In this document: positions 32,786-41,927 of the stretch, one piece after another
How positions within the stretch are numbered: position 1 is the stretch's first letter
Layout of the letters: every line of letters begins with the position of its first letter
NCBI RefSeq assembly: GCF_002236115.1
Contig: NZ_NIWT01000006.1
Coordinates: forward strand, 434,001-498,000
DNA: 64,000 nt
From: Pseudomonas jessenii
GTDB lineage: Bacteria > Pseudomonadota > Gammaproteobacteria > Pseudomonadales > Pseudomonadaceae
Direction of reading: 5' to 3'
The notes under the pieces: model-generated
The model's input: the letters and a program-made list of their open reading frames with translations, nothing else
The model's database searches: none
What the model was told of the DNA's origin: nothing
Program-made: the position numbers and the translations under genes

Positions 32786-33654
32786 TGAGCAATAAATCGC
32801 TGATCGCCCTTATTGTCGGCGTCGTCGTGGCGATCGCTGCCTGGAACTGCTTCTACATCGTGGCTCAGACCGAGCGTGCGGTGTTGCTGCAGTTCGGTCG
32901 CGTGGTCCAGGCCGATGTTCAGCCAGGCCTGCACGTGAAAGTGCCCTACGTCAACCAGGTGCGCAAATTCGACGCACGCCTGATGACGCTGGATGCACCG
33001 ACACAACGCTTCCTGACGCTGGAAAAGAAAGCCGTGATGGTCGATGCCTTCGCCAAGTGGCGCGTGAAGGACGCGGAGCGTTACTACACCGCGACTTCCG
33101 GCCTCAAGCAGATCGCCGACGAGCGTCTTTCCCGTCGTCTGGAATCGGGCCTGCGTGACCAGTTCGGTAAGCGCACCCTGCACGAAGTTGTGTCGGGTGA
33201 GCGTGATGCGCTGATGGCGGATATCACGGCATCGCTGAACAAGATGGCCGAGAAAGAGCTGGGCATCGAAGTGGTCGATGTTCGGGTCAAGACCATCGAC
33301 CTGCCGAAAGAAGTGAACCGCAGTGTGTTCGAGCGTATGAGCACCGAGCGTGAGCGTGAAGCTCGCGAGCACCGCGCCAAGGGTAACGAACTGGCCGAAG
33401 GCATCCGTGCCGACGCCGATCGTCAACGCCGCGTGCTGCTGGCTGAAGCCTATCGTGAATCCGAAGAGGTTCGCGGTGACGGCGATGCCCAGGCTGCTGC
33501 GATCTACTCCAAGGCCTACGGTCAGGATCAGGAGTTCTACGCGTTCTACCGTAGCCTGCGCGCCTACCGTGAAAGCTTCGCGAACAAATCCGACGTCATG
33601 GTCCTCGACCCAAGCAGCGACTTCTTCCATTACCTGGAAAAAGCCAAGCCTTGA
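32785..33654 (+). CDS. hflC: FtsH protease activity modulator HflC
   Basis: A 289-residue partner of HflK. A single N-terminal membrane helix (about residues 4-24, LIALIVGVVVAIAAWNCFY) is followed by the SPFH domain (TERAVLLQFGRVV..VQPGLHVKVPYV) and a long coiled helix with EREREAREHRAKG. The ATG shares its A with the hflK stop (TGATG at 32783-32787), ensuring matched synthesis of the two subunits. A terminator follows at 33742. Confidence 0.95.
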   Translation: MSNKSLIALIVGVVVAIAAWNCFYIVAQTERAVLLQFGRVVQADVQPGLHVKVPYVNQVRKFDARLMTLDAPTQRFLTLEKKAVMVDAFAKWRVKDAERYYTATSGLKQIADERLSRRLESGLRDQFGKRTLHEVVSGERDALMADITASLNKMAEKELGIEVVDVRVKTIDLPKEVNRSVFERMSTEREREAREHRAKGNELAEGIRADADRQRRVLLAEAYRESEEVRGDGDAQAAAIYSKAYGQDQEFYAFYRSLRAYRESFANKSDVMVLDPSSDFFHYLEKAKP

Positions 33655-33966
33655 TACGGCGTTGACCTGAATTATCCCCCGCCGGGCGGCTAAAACCTCT
33701 GGCGGGGTGATCCTTTGGGAAAACGTGTGTATGATGCGGCAGCCGGGAAATTCCCGGCTTTTTTGCGTCTGCATGTTTGATTGCTGTTTTCAAGCAGATG
33801 CCGGGCCGATTGGCTCGACAGTTTTTCGAGGAAAGTGGTTGGCGAAGCCGGTAGAAGGGCTTTTCGCTCCGTCGCTCATGCGCGTGGTTTGTGCGCAAGC
33901 CGACCATTTTCTGCTTCACTCAAGGCTCGCCGACAGGCTGGTCGCCCGGAGATAGGGGAAGGCGTA
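33655..33966. other. Intergenic region between hflC and hisZ
   Basis: It contains a GC-rich inverted repeat, CCCCGCC/GGCGGGG (about 33676-33707), and the terminator at 33742. A -10-like TATGAT lies at 33731-33736 without a good -35. Open frames here are short, overlap the terminator and show no family features. Confidence 0.5.
33742..33765 (+). terminator. Rho-independent terminator after hflKC
   Basis: AGCCGGGAA/TTCCCGGCT stem with a tiny loop followed by TTTTT, 88 bases after the hflC stop and about 200 bases before hisZ. Confidence 0.8.
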
Positions 33967-35154
33967 ATGGCAACGGTAGACCGCTGGCTTCTGCCAGATG
34001 GCATCGAAGAAGTACTGCCACCGGAAGCTGCGCGTATTGAAGTCGCGCGTCGTCAGGTGTTGGATCTGTTCCAGAGCTGGGGTTACGAGTTTGTCGTGAC
34101 TCCCCATATCGAGTACCTGGAATCCCTGCTGACCGGCGCGGGCCAGGACCTGGATCTGCGCACCTTCAAGGTCATCGACCCGCAATCGGGCCGTCAGATG
34201 GGTTTCCGCGCCGACATCACGCCGCAAGTGGCGCGCATCGATGCGCATACCCTGCGTCGTGAAGGCCCAAGCCGCCTGTGCTATGCCGGTAGTGTCCTGC
34301 ACGCTCAGCCTCGCGCCCTGTCGTCCTCGCGCAGCCCGATTCAACTGGGTGCCGAGTTGTACGGCGACGGCAGTCCGAGCAGCGACGTCGAAGTCATCAG
34401 CCTGATGCTGGCCATGCTGCAACTGGCCGATGTGCCGGATGTGCACATGGACCTCGGTCATGTTGGCATCTATCGCGGCCTGGCCCGTGCGGCCGGTTTG
34501 TCCGGTGAAGTCGAGCAGCAGTTGTTCGATGCCTTGCAACGTAAGGCCATCGACGAGGTCATTACCTTGACCGAAGGCTTGCCTGCCGATCTGTCGGGCA
34601 TGCTGCGGGCGTTGGTCGACCTGTGTGGCGGTCGTGAAGTGCTGGCTGCGGCCCGCGAGCGTCTAGCCAAGGCGCCGGCCCCTGTTCTGGCAGCGCTGGA
34701 CGACTTGCTGGCGATTGCCGAGCGGCTGTCCGTGCGTTTCCCTGAGCTGCCGCTGTATTTCGACCTGGGCGAGCTGCGTGGCTACCACTACCACACCGGT
34801 GTGGTGTTCGCTGTGTTCGTACCGGGTGTTGGCCAGTCCATTGCCCAGGGCGGTCGTTACGACGACATCGGCGCCGACTTCGGTCGCGCCCGTCCGGCGA
34901 CCGGCTTCTCCACCGATTTGAAAACCCTGGTGACCCTGGGGCGTGCTGAGATCGAGCTACCGTCTGGCGGTATCTGGATGCCTGACAGTACGGATGCGGC
35001 ACTCTGGCAGCAGGTTTGCCAGTTGCGCAGTGAGGGTCAGCGTGTCGTTCAGGCTTTGCCTGGACAACCTTTGGCCGCCGCCCGTGAAGCGGACTGCGAC
35101 CGGCAATTGATTCAGCAGAACGGGCTTTGGCAAGTATCGCCACTGGCTTCTTGA
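33967..35154 (+). CDS. hisZ: ATP phosphoribosyltransferase regulatory subunit HisZ
   Basis: A 395-residue paralogue of histidyl-tRNA synthetase that lacks tRNA charging and activates the short-form HisG. It shows HisRS-like motif 2 (FRADITPQVARIDAH..REGPSRLCYAG) and the ELRGYHYHTGVVF segment, but no anticodon-binding domain. The ATG at 33967 follows GGGGAAGG; an open frame extends upstream to 33781 but crosses the region after the terminator and has no family sequence. Its presence predicts a short-form hisG elsewhere in the genome. Confidence 0.93.
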   Translation: MATVDRWLLPDGIEEVLPPEAARIEVARRQVLDLFQSWGYEFVVTPHIEYLESLLTGAGQDLDLRTFKVIDPQSGRQMGFRADITPQVARIDAHTLRREGPSRLCYAGSVLHAQPRALSSSRSPIQLGAELYGDGSPSSDVEVISLMLAMLQLADVPDVHMDLGHVGIYRGLARAAGLSGEVEQQLFDALQRKAIDEVITLTEGLPADLSGMLRALVDLCGGREVLAAARERLAKAPAPVLAALDDLLAIAERLSVRFPELPLYFDLGELRGYHYHTGVVFAVFVPGVGQSIAQGGRYDDIGADFGRARPATGFSTDLKTLVTLGRAEIELPSGGIWMPDSTDAALWQQVCQLRSEGQRVVQALPGQPLAAAREADCDRQLIQQNGLWQVSPLAS

Positions 35155-35208
35155 GTTTTCCTGCCGGCTGCCGCCGGCACCAAGTTTGCGCGAATGAGGA
35201 CAAGTGTT

Positions 35209-36498
35209 ATGGGTAAGAATGTCGTAGTCCTGGGCACCCAATGGGGTGATGAGGGCAAAGGCAAGATCGTTGATCTGCTGACCGAACATGCTGCCGCCGT
35301 AGTGCGCTACCAGGGTGGCCACAACGCTGGCCACACCCTGGTGATCGACGGTGAGAAGACCGTCTTGCACCTGATTCCGTCGGGCGTGCTGCGCGAAGGC
35401 GTGCAGTGCCTGATCGGCAACGGCGTGGTGGTTGCACCCGACGCTCTGCTGCGGGAAATCACCAAGCTGGAAGAGAAGGGCGTACCGGTGCGCGAGCGCC
35501 TGCGTATCAGCCCATCCTGCCCGCTGATCCTGTCCTTCCACGTAGCGCTGGACCAGGCCCGTGAAAAGGCCCGTGGCGAGCTGAAGATCGGTACTACCGG
35601 TCGTGGCATCGGCCCGGCATACGAAGACAAGGTTGCACGTCGTGGCCTGCGTGTTGGCGACCTGCTCAACATGCCGCGCTTTGAAGACAAGTTGCGTGAA
35701 CTGGTGGATTACCACAACTTCATGCTGGTTGGTTACTACAAAGAGCCAGCCATCGACTTCGACAAGACCCTGGCCGAGTGCAAAGACTACGCTGAGCTGC
35801 TCAAGCCGCTGATGCTGGACGTTACTGCCGAGCTGCACGACCTGCGTCGTGCTGGCAAAGACATCATGTTTGAAGGTGCCCAAGGTTCGTTGCTGGACAT
35901 CGACCACGGTACCTACCCGTACGTGACCAGTTCCAACACCACCGCTGGCGGCGTTGCTACCGGTTCGGGTGTTGGCCCTATGTTCCTGGACTACATCCTG
36001 GGCATCACCAAGGCTTACACCACCCGTGTAGGCTCGGGTCCATTCCCGACGGAGCTGTTCGACGAAGTCGGTGCGCACTTGGCTAAACAAGGTCACGAGT
36101 TCGGCGCGACTACCGGCCGTGCCCGTCGTTGTGGCTGGTTCGACGCCGTTATCCTGCGTCGCGCTATCGATGTGAACAGCATCTCGGGCATCTGCCTGAC
36201 CAAGCTGGACGTACTCGACGGTCTGGAAACCATCAACATCTGCGTCGGCTACAAAGATGCAGAAGGCAAGGCCGTTGCCCCGACTGATGCTGACAGCTAT
36301 GTAGGCCTGCAGCCTGTGTACGAAGAAGTGCCGGGCTGGACCGAATCGACCGTGGGTGCCAAAACCCTGGAAGAGCTGCCAGCTAACGCCCGTGCTTACA
36401 TCAAGCGCGTCGAAGAGCTGATCGGCGCGCCGATCGACATTATTTCGACGGGCCCGGACCGCAACGAAACCATCGTCCTGCGCCATCCGTTTGCTTGA
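35209..36498 (+). CDS. purA: Adenylosuccinate synthetase
   Basis: A 429-residue GTP-dependent enzyme joining IMP and aspartate in AMP synthesis. The start MGKNVVVLGTQWGDEGKGK carries the catalytic P-loop GDEGKGK (residues 12-18), with GGHNAGHT at about residues 36-43. The IMP-binding GTTGRGIGPAYEDK (about residues 128-141) and QGSLLDIDHGTYPYVTSSNT (about residues 225-244) are complete. ATG at 35209 is chosen; a longer start at 35194 adds five residues not seen in the family. A palindrome GCCGGCTGCCGCCGGC lies between hisZ and purA. Confidence 0.97.
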   Translation: MGKNVVVLGTQWGDEGKGKIVDLLTEHAAAVVRYQGGHNAGHTLVIDGEKTVLHLIPSGVLREGVQCLIGNGVVVAPDALLREITKLEEKGVPVRERLRISPSCPLILSFHVALDQAREKARGELKIGTTGRGIGPAYEDKVARRGLRVGDLLNMPRFEDKLRELVDYHNFMLVGYYKEPAIDFDKTLAECKDYAELLKPLMLDVTAELHDLRRAGKDIMFEGAQGSLLDIDHGTYPYVTSSNTTAGGVATGSGVGPMFLDYILGITKAYTTRVGSGPFPTELFDEVGAHLAKQGHEFGATTGRARRCGWFDAVILRRAIDVNSISGICLTKLDVLDGLETINICVGYKDAEGKAVAPTDADSYVGLQPVYEEVPGWTESTVGAKTLEELPANARAYIKRVEELIGAPIDIISTGPDRNETIVLRHPFA

Positions 36499-36518
36499 TA
36501 AGTCGTTGATGTAAAACA

Positions 36519-36544
36519 CAAAGGCCCCTTCATTGGGGCCTTTG
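36519..36544 (+). terminator. Rho-independent terminator after purA
   Basis: AAAGGCCCC/GGGGCCTTT stem around TTCATT, 21 bases after the stop codon; the T run is short (TTTGTCGTTT). Confidence 0.8.
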
Positions 36545-36648
36545 TCGTTTATGCCTGCTGGACGGCATGACCTTTGCTATTAGCTTTGCCTAAAACGTCA
36601 CTTTTGGCGTGCCATCAATTTAATGGCGCTTTTGCAGAGGGATATCAA

Positions 36649-38583
36649 GTGTCGGCCGTTCTCTCATTGTTACAGAGCCGTTTGTTGCGGCCCGTGTTCG
36701 TTACCCTTGGTATCGCCCTTTTGGTGCAGGTGCTGGTAGCTGTCGCTCTGACCCGGAGCACGGTGACCGCGCTGGAAGCCGATCTGGGCCTGCGCCTGGG
36801 CGCGGACAGTCAAAAGCTTTCCGCTGAGCTTGAGCAGGCGGGACGCGAAGTCACGTCGAGCCTCGACAGTCTCTCTACCAGTACGCGTCAGCGCCTGACC
36901 GCCGGTTTGTCCTCGCGTCTTGAGCAGGAGCAGGCGCAATTGCGTTTGACCCTGGAAAAGGACCTGAAGGACTCCGCCAGCGACATGGCGCAGCTTCTGG
37001 CTTCCGTCGCGCCTCGCGCCATGTGGGACAACGACATTCCGACACTTTCCGAGTTCGCCCGCCGGGCCCAGCGCAATCCCAATGTGCTGTTCGTGGTGTA
37101 TGACGACGCCACCGGTCAGCACCTGACGCGCTACCTCAATCGGGAAAACCCGATCAACAAGGCGCTGCTGGAAAAAGGCCAGGGCGAGCGTGCGCTGGAC
37201 AAGGTACTGGATGCGGCGAAGAACGATCCTTCGGTGTTCTACATCGAGGCCCCGATCAATCCTAACGGCGTAGAAATCGGCAAGGTCCTGATGGGGGTCT
37301 CGACGGCTTCCGTGGAGACTGATCTGGCGGCCCTCGACAAGCGCTTCTCGGCGTTGATCGCCAGCAGCGATCAACTGGTGGGCGACAGCCTCAAGGGTGC
37401 GGCTGCTGACAGCGCAACGGCCATGCGCTCGCGTCTGCAGTCGGCGCAGTCCACGGCGGCGGAAATGAAGGCCAATACCACCAGCACCGTGCAGGAGGCT
37501 GCTACGACATTGCGCTGGCGCATCGGCGTGTGTCTGGCGGTGGTGGGCTTCGGTGTTCTGCTGTTGTTGGCGGTGGTGCTCGGTCGCCGAGTGGTCAATC
37601 GCCTGAAAATGCTGATCGTTGCCATGGATGACCTGGCGGCGGGCGAGGGTGATCTGACCAAGCGTGTGCAGATCAACAGCAAGGATGAAATCGGCGACAT
37701 GGCCTCGGCGGTCAATCGCTTTGTGGATAAGTTGCAGCCGATCGTGCGTGAGGCGGGGGATGTCGCCCAGCGTACCGGCGTGGAGATCGGCGCCATGACC
37801 TTGCGCAACGCCGGTGCGGACGCGGCGGCTGGCATGCAGCGCGACGAGGTGGCGGAGAGTTTGCGCGCCTTGTCGCAAATGGCTGATGAGGCGCAGTCGG
37901 AAAGCCATGCCATGCAGGCGGCGCTGAAGCAGGTGGTGGACATTCGTCAGGCCACCGATGAAAACACCCGGACCTCGGCGAAAGTCGGCAGCCTGATCGA
38001 GGAGCTGGCGGGTCAGGTCAACACTGGCGCGCAAGTGATCGAGCGCCTGGCGCAGCAAAGTGAGCAAATTGAGGTGGTGCTGACGGTGATTCACGGCATC
38101 GCCGAACAGACCAACCTGCTGGCGCTGAACGCAGCGATTGAGGCGGCGCGTGCCGGCGAGACCGGGCGCGGGTTTGCCGTGGTGGCCGATGAGGTGCGGG
38201 CGCTGGCGAGCAAGACGCAGAGCTCCACCGGCGATATTCAGGCGCACATCGTGGCCTTGCAGCAAGGTGCGCGTGAGGCGGTGGCGGCGATTGGTCAGGC
38301 CGGGCGCCAGGCCAGTGAGGGTTTACTGGTGCTGCGTGACAGTGCGCGGTTGCAGCAGTCGGTGCAGGCATCCGTCGAGCAGGTCCATGCGGCGATCGGT
38401 TTGGCTACCCAGGCTGCAGCGCATCAGGCGCAGGGCGCGCAGGCAGTTCGGGGGCGGGTGCAGACCATTCATGCCCAGGCCGAGAAAGCGGCGCAAGCTG
38501 TCGTGGAGACTACGGCGAGCGGCAAGGTGCTCGATGGTCTGGCGGCGCAGTTGAAGGCGAGCCTGGGGCAGTTCAGGGCTTAA
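36649..38583 (+). CDS. Methyl-accepting chemotaxis protein
   Basis: A 644-residue chemoreceptor. The first transmembrane helix is near residues 15-35, the periplasmic sensor at about residues 36-285, the second helix at about 288-310, followed by HAMP (VNRLKMLIVAMDDLAAGEGDLTKRV...DEIGDM) and the signalling domain with the hairpin tip EQTNLLALNAAIEAARAGE (about residues 492-510). The sensor matches no family I can name; parts such as SVFYIEAPINPNG suggest a CHASE- or sCACHE-like fold. GTG at 36649 is preferred because GAGGG lies at about 36637; an ATG at 36574 adds an odd 25-residue leader. No methylation pentapeptide was confirmed by eye. Confidence 0.9.
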   Translation: MSAVLSLLQSRLLRPVFVTLGIALLVQVLVAVALTRSTVTALEADLGLRLGADSQKLSAELEQAGREVTSSLDSLSTSTRQRLTAGLSSRLEQEQAQLRLTLEKDLKDSASDMAQLLASVAPRAMWDNDIPTLSEFARRAQRNPNVLFVVYDDATGQHLTRYLNRENPINKALLEKGQGERALDKVLDAAKNDPSVFYIEAPINPNGVEIGKVLMGVSTASVETDLAALDKRFSALIASSDQLVGDSLKGAAADSATAMRSRLQSAQSTAAEMKANTTSTVQEAATTLRWRIGVCLAVVGFGVLLLLAVVLGRRVVNRLKMLIVAMDDLAAGEGDLTKRVQINSKDEIGDMASAVNRFVDKLQPIVREAGDVAQRTGVEIGAMTLRNAGADAAAGMQRDEVAESLRALSQMADEAQSESHAMQAALKQVVDIRQATDENTRTSAKVGSLIEELAGQVNTGAQVIERLAQQSEQIEVVLTVIHGIAEQTNLLALNAAIEAARAGETGRGFAVVADEVRALASKTQSSTGDIQAHIVALQQGAREAVAAIGQAGRQASEGLLVLRDSARLQQSVQASVEQVHAAIGLATQAAAHQAQGAQAVRGRVQTIHAQAEKAAQAVVETTASGKVLDGLAAQLKASLGQFRA

Positions 38584-38603
38584 TGCTGTTTCAGGGATGG
38601 CCT

Positions 38604-38697
38604 CATTGCGAGCAAGCTCGCTCCCACATTTGATCCGGGGTGTTCACAAACTTTGTGTCCACCATCGAAACCTGTGGGAGCGAGCTTGCTCGCGATG
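38604..38697. repeat. REPIN
   Basis: Inverted REP halves 38604-38628 (with CATTGCG in place of CATCGCG) and 38672-38697, in the convergent gap between the chemoreceptor and the iron transporter. Confidence 0.9.
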
Positions 38698-38703
38698 ACG
38701 GTC

Positions 38704-40269
38704 TTAGCGGCTCAGATACATCCGGGTCGTCAGTAGATAGACCGGCAACCCCGACACCAATATCAACAACGCCGCATAAGGCGCCGCCGCCGCAAACTCC
38801 ACATTCGCGGTATGCGCCCAGACTTCCGTCGCCAGTGTATTGAGCCCGGTGGGGCTCAGCAGCAAGGTCGCCGTCAGCTCCTTCATCGCATCCAGGAACA
38901 CCAGGGCAAAAGCCGCCCCCAGCGCCGGGAAAATAATCGGCAGTGTCACTCGGCAGAAGGCACTGAATGACGAGGCTCCCAGCGTGCGCGCCGCCTCCTC
39001 AAGCTGCGGTGCCGCCTTGTTCAGGGCGGTGCGGATCGGCGCCTGGGCCAGCGGCAGAAACAGCAGGGCATAGGCGATCAGCAGCAATGCCGAAGTCTGG
39101 TAAAGCATCGGCACGTAGTGCAGGGCGAAATACACCAGGGTCAGGGCAATGACCAGGCCCGGCAGCGCATGCAGCAGATAGGGCAGGCGCTCGGCCCAGA
39201 TCGCCAGTTGGCCTTTGTAGCGCACGACCAGCAGGCCGACCGGCACCGCCAGCACCAGGCACAGAGCAGCGCCACCCAGCGACAGAGCGAGGGACGACAG
39301 CAATGCTTCGCCGATTGCCGCTACGGGAAAGGCTGCCGATGTTCCTACCGCCAACCAGTAGACCAGCATCCCCAGCGGAATCCCGCTGCCAATGATTGCC
39401 AGCAACAGGCAATAAAGCTGTCCCGCCACAGCCCAGGGTCCCAGTTGAACCTGTTCCGCGCGTCGCGCCGCACCCTGTCCGGTGCGCACGTGTCGACCCT
39501 TGCCGCGCACGCGCAGCTCCAGCCACAGCAGCGCCAGGCACAACATCAGCAGTACGGCGGAGAGCATCGCCGCGTTGGCATTGCTGAACTCCAGCTCGAA
39601 CTGCTGATAGATCGCCGTGGTGAAGGTTTGCAGGCCGATGATCGACAAGGCGCCGAACTCCACCAGCATGTGCAGGGCAATCAGCAACGAACCCGCCAGC
39701 AGCGAAGGCCAGAGCAGGGGCAGGGTGACGCGAAAGAACACGCCCCAGCGATTTTGCCCCAGCGTGCGAGCCGACTCTTCCAGGGACGGATCGAGATTGC
39801 GCAAGGTTGCCGCCACGGGCAGAAAGATCAACGGATACTTGGACAGGCTCATCACCAGGATCGCCCCGCCGAGTCCTTCGAAATGAGCGCTGAGGGAAAC
39901 CCATGTGAAGCTGCTGACAAAGGCCGGTACGGCAAACGGCAGGCAGAGAATCACGCCCCACAATCGTCGGCCCGGCAGATTGCTGCGCTCGAGCAACCAG
40001 GCCAGCGACAAGCCGATCACCCCGCAAACAATGGTGACGCCAATCATCAATGCGAGTGTGTTGCGCAGCAAGCCGAACACATAAGGTCGCCATAGCAAAT
40101 GCAGTGCTTCTGCCCAGCCAGCTTGCCAGGCTTTGAGTCCGACATAGGCCAGCGGCAGGAAGCTGAGTACGACCAGCAGCAAGACCGGCAACACCAACCC
40201 TATGGGAGGACGCTTGCGGCGGGGCACGTTGTTACTGCGCAGACTGGTGGCGGATAGCGATGCGCTCAT
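38704..40269 (-). CDS. Ferric-iron ABC transporter permease (FbpB type)
   Basis: A 521-residue inner-membrane permease with two tandem binding-protein-dependent transport domains, about twelve transmembrane segments in all. The cytoplasmic EAA-like loops are LEESARTLGQNRWGVFFRVTLPLLWPSL (about residues 162-189) and LEEAARTLGASSFSAFCRVTLPIIFPAL (about residues 422-449). This fused, twofold arrangement is typical of FbpB/SfuB/HitB ferric-ion permeases. Its start overlaps the end of the binding-protein gene by one base. No ATPase gene is adjacent. Confidence 0.9.
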   Translation of the reverse strand: MSASLSATSLRSNNVPRRKRPPIGLVLPVLLLVVLSFLPLAYVGLKAWQAGWAEALHLLWRPYVFGLLRNTLALMIGVTIVCGVIGLSLAWLLERSNLPGRRLWGVILCLPFAVPAFVSSFTWVSLSAHFEGLGGAILVMSLSKYPLIFLPVAATLRNLDPSLEESARTLGQNRWGVFFRVTLPLLWPSLLAGSLLIALHMLVEFGALSIIGLQTFTTAIYQQFELEFSNANAAMLSAVLLMLCLALLWLELRVRGKGRHVRTGQGAARRAEQVQLGPWAVAGQLYCLLLAIIGSGIPLGMLVYWLAVGTSAAFPVAAIGEALLSSLALSLGGAALCLVLAVPVGLLVVRYKGQLAIWAERLPYLLHALPGLVIALTLVYFALHYVPMLYQTSALLLIAYALLFLPLAQAPIRTALNKAAPQLEEAARTLGASSFSAFCRVTLPIIFPALGAAFALVFLDAMKELTATLLLSPTGLNTLATEVWAHTANVEFAAAAPYAALLILVSGLPVYLLTTRMYLSR

Positions 40270-41279
40270 CAGTTCAAGCCAACGTCACGTTCCAGGTCCA
40301 GGGCCTCTTCGGCATTGCCGAGGTCGGCTGGCGTGACTTTCGGCGCTTGCAACTCGCTGAATGGCTTGAGTCCGCGATCAGACTCCATGCCTTTGTGCAG
40401 CGGGTATTCGGCGGTGGTCTGGGTGATCACGCGCTGGCCTTCCTCGCTGGCCATGTAGGCGAGCAACTGCTGTGCTTCCTTGGGGTGTTTGCTGGATTTG
40501 AGCACCGCAGCACTGGAAACCGTGATCAGTCCGCCGACATCGCCACCGCTGAAGTAATGCAGTTTCGAGTCGAGCTGGCCTTTTTCACGCTGCAGGGCGA
40601 ACCAGTAGTAGTTGTTGACGAGTACGGTGGCGACTTCGCCATTTTCCACCGCTTTCAATGCAACCATGTTGTTGCTGTAGGTCTTGCCGAATGCTCGCAG
40701 ACCGGTCAGCCACTCTTCGGCTGCGTCCATGCCGTGCACCTTGATGATCGCGACCGCTTGCTCCTGGAAGGCGCCGCTGGTGGGTACGAAGCCGACCTTG
40801 CCTTGCCATTTCGGGTCGGAAAATTCCATCACCGAGGTCGGCAGGTCTTTTTCATCGATCAGCTTGGGGTTGAACGCAACGACGCGCACCCGAGCGGTCA
40901 CGCCAATCCAGGTGCCGTTGCCGGCGACGTATTCCTTGGGCAGAACGGCCAGTGTGGCGTCATCAGTCTTGGCCAGCAGGCCTTGTTCGCCGAGTTTGTT
41001 CAGGGGTGGCGATTCTTCGGTGTAGATCACGTCGGCGGGGGAGCGATCGCCTTCTTCGACGATCTGGCTGGCGAGCTGGTTGCTGCTGCCTTTGCGCACA
41101 TTGACGTGGATCCCGGTCTTGGCTTCGAAGGCTTTGGCGACCGCATCGCCGACTTCTTTGTGCTGGCCGTTGTAGAGGGTCAGGGCAACCGGATCGGCGG
41201 CTTGGGTGAGGGGAGTGGCGAGTGCCAGGCCGAGGAGGGTGGTGATCAGGCCGCGGCGCAGGGTATTTCGAAACATCAT
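40269..41279 (-). CDS. Ferric-iron ABC transporter substrate-binding protein (FbpA type)
   Basis: A 336-residue periplasmic protein with a signal peptide (cleavage near residue 27, TPLTQA-ADPVA). The mature part begins ALTLYNGQHKEV, and ADVIYTEESPPLNKLGEQGLL and ATVLVNNYYWFALQREKG are characteristic of family 1 iron-binding proteins; the tandem Tyr residues in VNNYYW probably bind ferric ion. TGATG overlap (about 40267-40271) couples it to the permease. A possible Fur site lies about 40 bases upstream. Confidence 0.92.
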   Translation of the reverse strand: MMFRNTLRRGLITTLLGLALATPLTQAADPVALTLYNGQHKEVGDAVAKAFEAKTGIHVNVRKGSSNQLASQIVEEGDRSPADVIYTEESPPLNKLGEQGLLAKTDDATLAVLPKEYVAGNGTWIGVTARVRVVAFNPKLIDEKDLPTSVMEFSDPKWQGKVGFVPTSGAFQEQAVAIIKVHGMDAAEEWLTGLRAFGKTYSNNMVALKAVENGEVATVLVNNYYWFALQREKGQLDSKLHYFSGGDVGGLITVSSAAVLKSSKHPKEAQQLLAYMASEEGQRVITQTTAEYPLHKGMESDRGLKPFSELQAPKVTPADLGNAEEALDLERDVGLN

Positions 41280-41317
41280 TCGCAGGGTTCCTCACTGTCA
41301 CATTGCAAAAACTTGTA

Positions 41318-41338
41318 ACAATGATAAACGATATTGTT
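41318..41338 (-). promoter_or_regulatory. Possible Fur box upstream of the iron transporter
   Basis: AACAATGATAAACGATATTGTT is an imperfect palindrome (outer arms AACAAT/ATTGTT) made of A/T-rich hexamers similar to NAT(A/T)AT Fur half-sites, just upstream of the binding-protein start. Confidence 0.4.
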
Positions 41339-41358
41339 TCTCAAATGCGCCGATAAAT

Positions 41359-41461
41359 CCTGTAGGAGCGAGCTTGCTCGCGATGGGCGTGAACGAAAAC
41401 GAGGGGTGTCTGGGGAAATGCGTCGCCTGTACATCCATCGCGAGCAAGCTCGCTCCTACAG
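41359..41461. repeat. REPIN
   Basis: Inverted REP halves 41359-41387 (CCTGTAGGAGCGAGCTTGCT...) and 41434-41461, between the iron transporter and the tRNA genes. Confidence 0.9.
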
Positions 41462-41494
41462 GGGGAGGAGGCGTGTTTTTAAACCCCGGAAACG

Positions 41495-41523
41495 CAAAAA
41501 CCCGCTTTCGCGGGTTTTTGTGA
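41495..41523 (-). terminator. Terminator of tRNA-Leu copy 1
   Basis: AAAACCCGC/GCGGGTTTT hairpin flanked by A and T runs on both sides, about 30 bases beyond the tRNA 3' end in its direction of transcription. Confidence 0.85.
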
Positions 41524-41552
41524 AATCCAAGGTCGTAACCTTGAATTTGAAT

Positions 41553-41639
41553 TGGTGCCCAGAAGAAGACTCGAACTTCCACGACCGTAAGGTCACCAGC
41601 ACCTGAAGCTGGCGTGTCTACCAATTTCACCATCTGGGC
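41553..41639 (-). tRNA. tRNA-Leu(CAG), copy 1
   Basis: An 87-base tRNA with encoded CCA. The acceptor stem GCCCAGA pairs with TCTGGGC; the D arm includes AAATTGGTAGAC; the anticodon stem is CCAGC/GCTGG with loop TTCAGGT (anticodon CAG, reading CUG); the long class II variable arm is GACCTTACGGTC; and the T arm has GTTCGAGTC. It is the second of two tandem copies in transcription order. Confidence 0.95.
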
Positions 41640-41674
41640 ATTCATCTTCAGCGTTGCCGCTGTTGATGTGGCGC

Positions 41675-41703
41675 ACTATACGGAGAGCGTTTTGATCTGT
41701 AAA
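41675..41703 (-). promoter_or_regulatory. Sigma-70 promoter of tRNA-Leu copy 1
   Basis: Minus strand: TTTACA (41703-41698), exactly 17 bases, TATAGT (41680-41675), then the GC-rich discriminator GCGCC. This is typical of stable-RNA promoters under stringent control. Confidence 0.85.
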
Positions 41704-41743
41704 CCCCTGATTTTAAAATTAATAAACCAGCGGTCAAAAATAC

Positions 41744-41771
41744 AAAAACCCGCTTTCGCGGGTTTTTGTGT
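41744..41771 (-). terminator. Terminator of tRNA-Leu copy 2
   Basis: The hairpin ACCCGC/GCGGGT flanked by A and T runs, identical in core to the one after copy 1. It lies between the two tRNA genes, so each copy is a separate transcript. Confidence 0.85.
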
Positions 41772-41806
41772 GAGCCTTGAAATTGAACTAATCTCAAGCT
41801 CGAAAT

Positions 41807-41893
41807 TGGTGCCCAGAAGAAGACTCGAACTTCCACGACCTTGCGGTCACCAGCACCTGAAGCTGGCGTGTCTACCAATTTCACCATCTGGGC
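41807..41893 (-). tRNA. tRNA-Leu(CAG), copy 2
   Basis: An 87-base tRNA with encoded CCA, differing from copy 1 only within the variable arm (GACCGCAAGGTC in place of GACCTTACGGTC). Same acceptor stem and CAG anticodon. Two such genes fit the heavy CUG use of this GC-rich genome. Confidence 0.95.
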
Positions 41894-41927
41894 ATTATCG
41901 ACAACGTCTCCGTCGTCGATGGCGCGC

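Noticed and set aside
33781..33966. An N-terminal extension of hisZ by 62 residues
   Set aside because: It lies in the terminator and leader region and has no HisZ-like sequence; GGGGAAGG precedes the ATG at 33967.
35160..35180. GCCGGCTGCCGCCGGC palindrome before purA as a terminator
   Set aside because: No T run follows; it may be only a local palindrome.
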